Of a stretch of 64,000 nt of DNA, positions 59,810 to 64,000 are shown in pieces (within the stretch, counting starts at the first letter, position 1; every line of letters begins with the position of its first letter). A model generated the notes under the pieces. That model was not told where the DNA came from. It searched no databases and saw nothing but the letters and a program-made list of their open reading frames with translations. The position numbers were made by a program, and so were the translations under genes. The stretch is taken from assembly GCF_011386835.1 (NCBI RefSeq), contig NW_027052960.1, positions 1 through 64,000 on the forward strand, given 5' to 3'. Source of the DNA: Chrysemys picta bellii. Lineage: Eukaryota; Chordata; Testudines; Emydidae.

Positions 59810-62800
59810 GAGTGCCAACTCAGGACAAATTGCTCAAATAGGGCAGTTACAGCCCAAGGCTGGGGTTTTTCCACCTCTAAGGCAAACCAAACCAGCCAGA
59901 CTAAGAGGACTTCAGTCTCACCCCACTGGCTAACTGCAAGTCTCACAAGCAATCTCCTTAGATACTCCAGTTTCCCAGTATTACCACCAGTACCACTCGT
60001 TATGGGGATAAATGGTTATGAAAACCAATACCCCAGTAAAAGAAAAAGGTTCTCCTGATCCCAAAGGACCAAGCCCCAGACCCAGGTCAATATACAAATC
60101 AGATCTTACCCACAAATCACGCTGTTGCCGATCCTTTAGAATCTAAAATCTAAAGGTTTATTCATAAAAGGAAAAAGATAGAGATGGGAGTTAGAATTGG
60201 TTAAATGGAATCAATTACATACAGTAATGGCAAAGTTCTTGGTTCAGGCTTGCAGCTGCGATGGAATAAACTGCAGGTTCAGATCAAGTCTCTGGAATAC
60301 ATCCCCCGCTGGGATGGGTCCTCAGTCCTTTGTTCAAAGCTTCAGCTTGTAGCAAAGTTCCTCCAGAGGTAAGAAGCAGGATTGAAGACAAGATGGAGAT
60401 CAGGCATCAGCCTTATATAGTCTTTTCCAGGTGTAAGATCACCTCTTTGTTCTTACTGTGGAAAATTACAGCAACATGGAGTCTGGAGTCACATGGGCCA
60501 GTCCCTGCAAACTTTGCTGAGGTACAAGGCGTATCTGCCTTCTCTCAATGGGTCCATTGTATAGCTGATGGTCCTTAATGGGCCATCAAGCAGGCTAGGC
60601 AGAGCTAATCTCAGCTTGTCTGGGATGTCACCCAGAAGCATAGCATAAGTTTGCCATACAGACAGTATAGAGCCAATATTCATAACTTCAACTACAAAAC
60701 TGATACACACATCTAGACAGCATAATCATAACCAGTAAACCATAACCTTGTCCTAGACACCCCATTTGACCCCCTTTATACAAGATTTGGGTGCCACTAC
60801 AGGACCTTGGTTGCAACAATGATCTATATGGTCCCAGTTTATGTCAATAACGTCACACCCCCAACGCAAAATTGATGCAGGAAGGGATGACACAAACATC
60901 ACTGACTGCATCCCAAGAGCTCCCCATCCTGGGTTCTGTCTCACTACAGCTAGTATTGGGTTAGAAGCCGTACCAGTGTATAACAGAAATGGTTCATCAA
61001 AGTCATGTTCAATAACATGATTGAACCTCTTTACAAACTCAAGGTAACACTTAGTTAGAACAATAGTGGATTGGATCTGCTCTGGCAGCATGGTTCCTGT
61101 ATGTGCCATGTGATCTTGCCAAGAGCTAAAGAAAACTGCTACTTTATCCATACAAGCTCGGGCCAATGTTTGGAACCCAATTAACATCGAATAAATGCAG
61201 ATATTAATGTTCTTCATAGTCCAGGAATCTTGGCATTTAGCCATGAAAGCAATATGGTAGTGTGCCTCAGTCTTCCTTTTCATACAGCACATTAGGTCTG
61301 GAATGTCCTCTCCCCTGTGAAAAGTTCCCATATTGTTTATATGCATTGCCTGTGAAACCCCAGTGTAACAAGGCCTTTTAACATAAAGTGTGTTCTCATG
61401 TATTCCTTTTAACATGTCCAAGGGATTCTCCAAAAGATTAGGCACATTGTATATTTTTACCGTTTGTGGCAATAGCAACACATTAATTACAAAATTTAGC
61501 AATAACAACAAGTTCATTGCAAGTGTCCATCTACAGTCATGTTTGTCATGCCACCCCTTTGGCTCAATACCATTGGAGTTTGGGCATTTTAGGGTTAACC
61601 TGCGGCTTCCCTTTGCAAAATTCAGTTTTCTCTTTCCTCCTTGTCCTGCAGGATCAAACCCTGATTTCTCTTGCTTAACAGAATTCACTGGCTGATGGGG
61701 TGGGCCCTCTTTGCTAACAGCTATTAGCAAGTCCTTCCTTTCCCAGCCAGGCAAGTAATTTGCACTACCCCAGACCAGAGCCAGTCCACCAGTTTTCATA
61801 TTCGTACCTGCTATCATCTCCAAGGCTGGACTCTGTCTTAAAGAGATACCACACAAATCCAAAGAGTCTGCGGGTGAGAGTTTGCTTCCTCTCCCCCGCA
61901 TCCTCAAGCATTTAGCCATAAAACTGCTCTGCTCTGACACATCCGTAACCAAATCTGTCCTCAAACCCTGAAGCACAAACTGCTCATTTAAAGAATCAGA
62001 AAGGAGACATTCCTGTTCCAACACCATTGTCTCCCCAACAAGTTGGCCCCACACAGCCACTTGGTTATAGGGATGCCTCAATCCCTTAACAACTTTTACT
62101 TCCTCTGAGACCTTCTCAAAGCTACCCACACTGGATCTTTTACAAGGAAAGTTAGTGGATCCCTTCACAACAGACAATTTTTGGCTGCTAGGAACTGAAA
62201 CTTCCTTGATTAAATCACTCTCACACCCTTCAATTGCAGGGAACTGCTTGCACCGAGTACCATGAGGATTCCTTTCTCCAGGAGCTTTTCTAAGCAGCAA
62301 TTCACCCCTCACAGAAATTCTGCCCTTACCCTCTTCACCTAGGGCTTGCTCTAAAGGCACACTTTCCTGAGCAACAACAGACTCTGTCTGGATCTTACTT
62401 ACATTCAGGATCACCTTTGGCCCATCAGGCAGATCTCTACACAATCCCCTTTCAGGCGAACCCATAGACTTCCTAGATAAAAGGTTAGAAATACTTCCCT
62501 TCTCTTTGCCACACACAAGCTTAGGAATTTTTTCCTTTTTGCTACAAGTTGTTAAACTGTCCGTAGGTAACACAACCAAATTACCTTTCTGCTCTCCTTG
62601 TGCCCTGGCTAGGGTATCACCCTGATCAGACAGAGTTGTTACACCCTTCTCCAACCACACATGAGCAACAGGCAAAATACAAGCACCAGAACTGTTTGGT
62701 CTCTGGGATTTTGCTAAGACACTAACTGGATGCAACCTAGTTATGGGGCCATTCTCCCCAGCAGATGCAAACTTAGGACCATTCCCTTCCTGGGCTTTGG

Positions 62801-64000
62801 TTGAATCCAGAACCAACTCTGAGACAACTAAATTACTCTCAACCATCACAGACCGAAAGGCACCTTCTGTCTGCTCCACAGACAAAAAAGAGTTGGAGAC
62901 GCATTTTCCTTTACTAGACATACTGTTTGGGATTTCATTTCCCTTGTCCCAGCACACCGGGCTGTTCACAGACAACTGCTTGGAGACTGGGGTAGCTTCC
63001 TCCATAGGCAAGTCAATACCCCTGACAGACACAGGCACATTTCCTCCACTGTCACTATTCTTCGCACAGGAAACAGATAAGGTATAGGGACACTCATCTT
63101 CCACTCTCCTTGCCTTCCCAAACTGCTGACTAGATAAAGCCATCAGCTCACAAGACTGCCTAGGCTCATCCAAAATCTCCTTGTTCTCCTCTCCCTTCGC
63201 TTGATCTAATTCCAGATTTACTTCTGAGACATTAGATAGACATTCAGAAACTTCATTCACAGCCAAACAGCTACTTTCCAAGGACAAACTTTTGGAGAAA
63301 CCCTCCATAGGCACAACCTTAGGATCAATCCTCTCTTGTGCCTGGTTTGTATTAACTTGACTGACCATAGCTTTAATATCATTTCCAATCATAATATCCT
63401 TAGGGATTATGTCTTTTACTCCCACCACCATGGTGCCCTCCAATCCCTTCCATTTCAGGTGGATTTTAGCCAAAGGCACCCTGACAAAATACTTAGATAA
63501 GGCTACAACAGTTAGATCTTCACCTGGCAAATAATCTTCCTTCCGGACCAGACTTGCTTTAACCAGAGTAATATCTGCTGCGGTGTCCCTCCATGCCATA
63601 CACCTCACTCCATTCACTTCTGCACTGCTAATAAACTCTGCATTATTTCCCCCATATTTAGCTTTAATGTGAGTTTTAAGGTCAAATTCTTCCGAGACCA
63701 CAGAAACAGCATTTGCACACAGGGCACCAATGCTGGGCTCTGTGTGGCTTGCCTGTGAGTTTACAACAACAGGGTTAGCATTGGCCGTGGCATTTGGGGT
63801 TGCTGGTTTTGGGTTGCCCTTCAGTGTCGGGCAGTCTGGTCTCATGTGGCCCAGGATACCACAGTGATAGCATGTAACCTGTTCCGTCCTGGGATGTGAG
63901 TTCCTACCCTCCGGGCCCCCTTGAACTCCTTTAGAAGAGTCAGGTTTATTTTTAAATCCTTCCCTCCTCTTGAACTGGGGAGAATGGTGATCAGTTTTCC
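59777..64000 (-). mobile_element. Element B2 (copy 2, cut by window end)
   Basis: The 3' LTR lies at 59777-60857. X, spacer, protease-like domain and zinc knuckle follow on the minus strand. The gag N-terminus and 5' LTR are outside the window. Confidence 0.9.
60753..64000 (-). CDS. Element B2 gag-protease-spacer-X frame (copy 2, 5'-partial)
   Basis: The frame stays open from the window edge. The first internal Met is at 63845, inside the zinc knuckle, and it runs through the DTAAD site, the spacer and X to the stop at 60753. Compared with copy 1 it shows a few residue changes, for example Q to H and R to Q near 62070. The true start is beyond 64000. Confidence 0.85.
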   Translation of the reverse strand, partial: KTDHHSPQFKRREGFKNKPDSSKGVQGGPEGRNSHPRTEQVTCYHCGILGHMRPDCPTLKGNPKPATPNATANANPVVVNSQASHTEPSIGALCANAVSVVSEEFDLKTHIKAKYGGNNAEFISSAEVNGVRCMAWRDTAADITLVKASLVRKEDYLPGEDLTVVALSKYFVRVPLAKIHLKWKGLEGTMVVGVKDIIPKDIMIGNDIKAMVSQVNTNQAQERIDPKVVPMEGFSKSLSLESSCLAVNEVSECLSNVSEVNLELDQAKGEENKEILDEPRQSCELMALSSQQFGKARRVEDECPYTLSVSCAKNSDSGGNVPVSVRGIDLPMEEATPVSKQLSVNSPVCWDKGNEIPNSMSSKGKCVSNSFLSVEQTEGAFRSVMVESNLVVSELVLDSTKAQEGNGPKFASAGENGPITRLHPVSVLAKSQRPNSSGACILPVAHVWLEKGVTTLSDQGDTLARAQGEQKGNLVVLPTDSLTTCSKKEKIPKLVCGKEKGSISNLLSRKSMGSPERGLCRDLPDGPKVILNVSKIQTESVVAQESVPLEQALGEEGKGRISVRGELLLRKAPGERNPHGTRCKQFPAIEGCESDLIKEVSVPSSQKLSVVKGSTNFPCKRSSVGSFEKVSEEVKVVKGLRHPYNQVAVWGQLVGETMVLEQECLLSDSLNEQFVLQGLRTDLVTDVSEQSSFMAKCLRMRGRGSKLSPADSLDLCGISLRQSPALEMIAGTNMKTGGLALVWGSANYLPGWERKDLLIAVSKEGPPHQPVNSVKQEKSGFDPAGQGGKRKLNFAKGSRRLTLKCPNSNGIEPKGWHDKHDCRWTLAMNLLLLLNFVINVLLLPQTVKIYNVPNLLENPLDMLKGIHENTLYVKRPCYTGVSQAMHINNMGTFHRGEDIPDLMCCMKRKTEAHYHIAFMAKCQDSWTMKNINICIYSMLIGFQTLARACMDKVAVFFSSWQDHMAHTGTMLPEQIQSTIVLTKCYLEFVKRFNHVIEHDFDEPFLLYTGTASNPILAVVRQNPGWGALGMQSVMFVSSLPASILRWGCDVIDINWDHIDHCCNQGPVVAPKSCIKGVKWGV

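Larger units (their letters stand above)
46739..64000. repeat. Copy 2 of the large duplicated block (cut by window end)
   Basis: This repeats 1-17262 in the same orientation, with the same nested retroelements. DIRS-type sequence continues upstream of 46739 to about 46460, so the homology probably extends left of window base 1 in the first copy as well. The copy stops inside element B2 at the window edge. Confidence 0.95.

Overview
The window looks like nuclear DNA of an amniote, most probably a turtle. Reasons: an interferon-inducible GTPase (guanylate-binding protein, GBP) gene with ordinary GT-AG introns, and many vertebrate repeats (DIRS-like retroelements with turtle-type terminal sequence, SCAN-like Gmr1/Ty3-gypsy relatives, hAT miniature elements with 8-bp target duplications, MIR/CORE-SINEs, an endogenous retrovirus). 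There are no bacterial operons, rRNA genes or CRISPR arrays. The turtle call rests on my recognition of repeat families, not on a search.

Layout. 1-17262 is a retroelement block: DIRS gag and RT remnants, an LTR split by a GC-rich hAT element, a Gmr1-like element on the minus strand ('element A', 2816-6835), and the start of a nested pair of pol-less LTR elements. The outer element B1 (+, 8453-21361, target duplication ctagg) is split by an inverted relative B2 (-, 13040-19532, target duplication acagg). Both B elements carry gag, a protease-like domain, a long spacer and an unrecognised C-terminal domain 'X', with no reverse transcriptase, RNase H or integrase visible. 21.4-24.5 kb holds minisatellites, including a 45-bp array with ZNF143-like motifs, and an interferon-response-like element. 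24.5-43.5 kb holds the GBP locus: a degenerate N-terminal GBP G-domain unit (24528-29483) followed in compatible splice phase by a complete 10-coding-exon, 587-residue GBP (29632-43485, C-terminal CVVC). Its first coding intron carries an endogenous retrovirus and another carries a ~1.85-kb minisatellite. 43.5-46.4 kb is repeat-rich.

From 46739 to the window end the sequence repeats 1-17262 almost base for base (offset 46738, then 46737 after a one-base poly-G difference). Either there is a ~46.7-kb tandem duplication with the GBP locus between the copies, or two haplotypes were joined in the assembly. Inside copy 1, a short stretch of B1 matches inverted B2 rather than its copy-2 counterpart, which suggests gene conversion between the nested inverted copies.

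The only convincing host gene(s) are the GBP units. All other long open frames belong to retroelements or are frames through tandem repeats.
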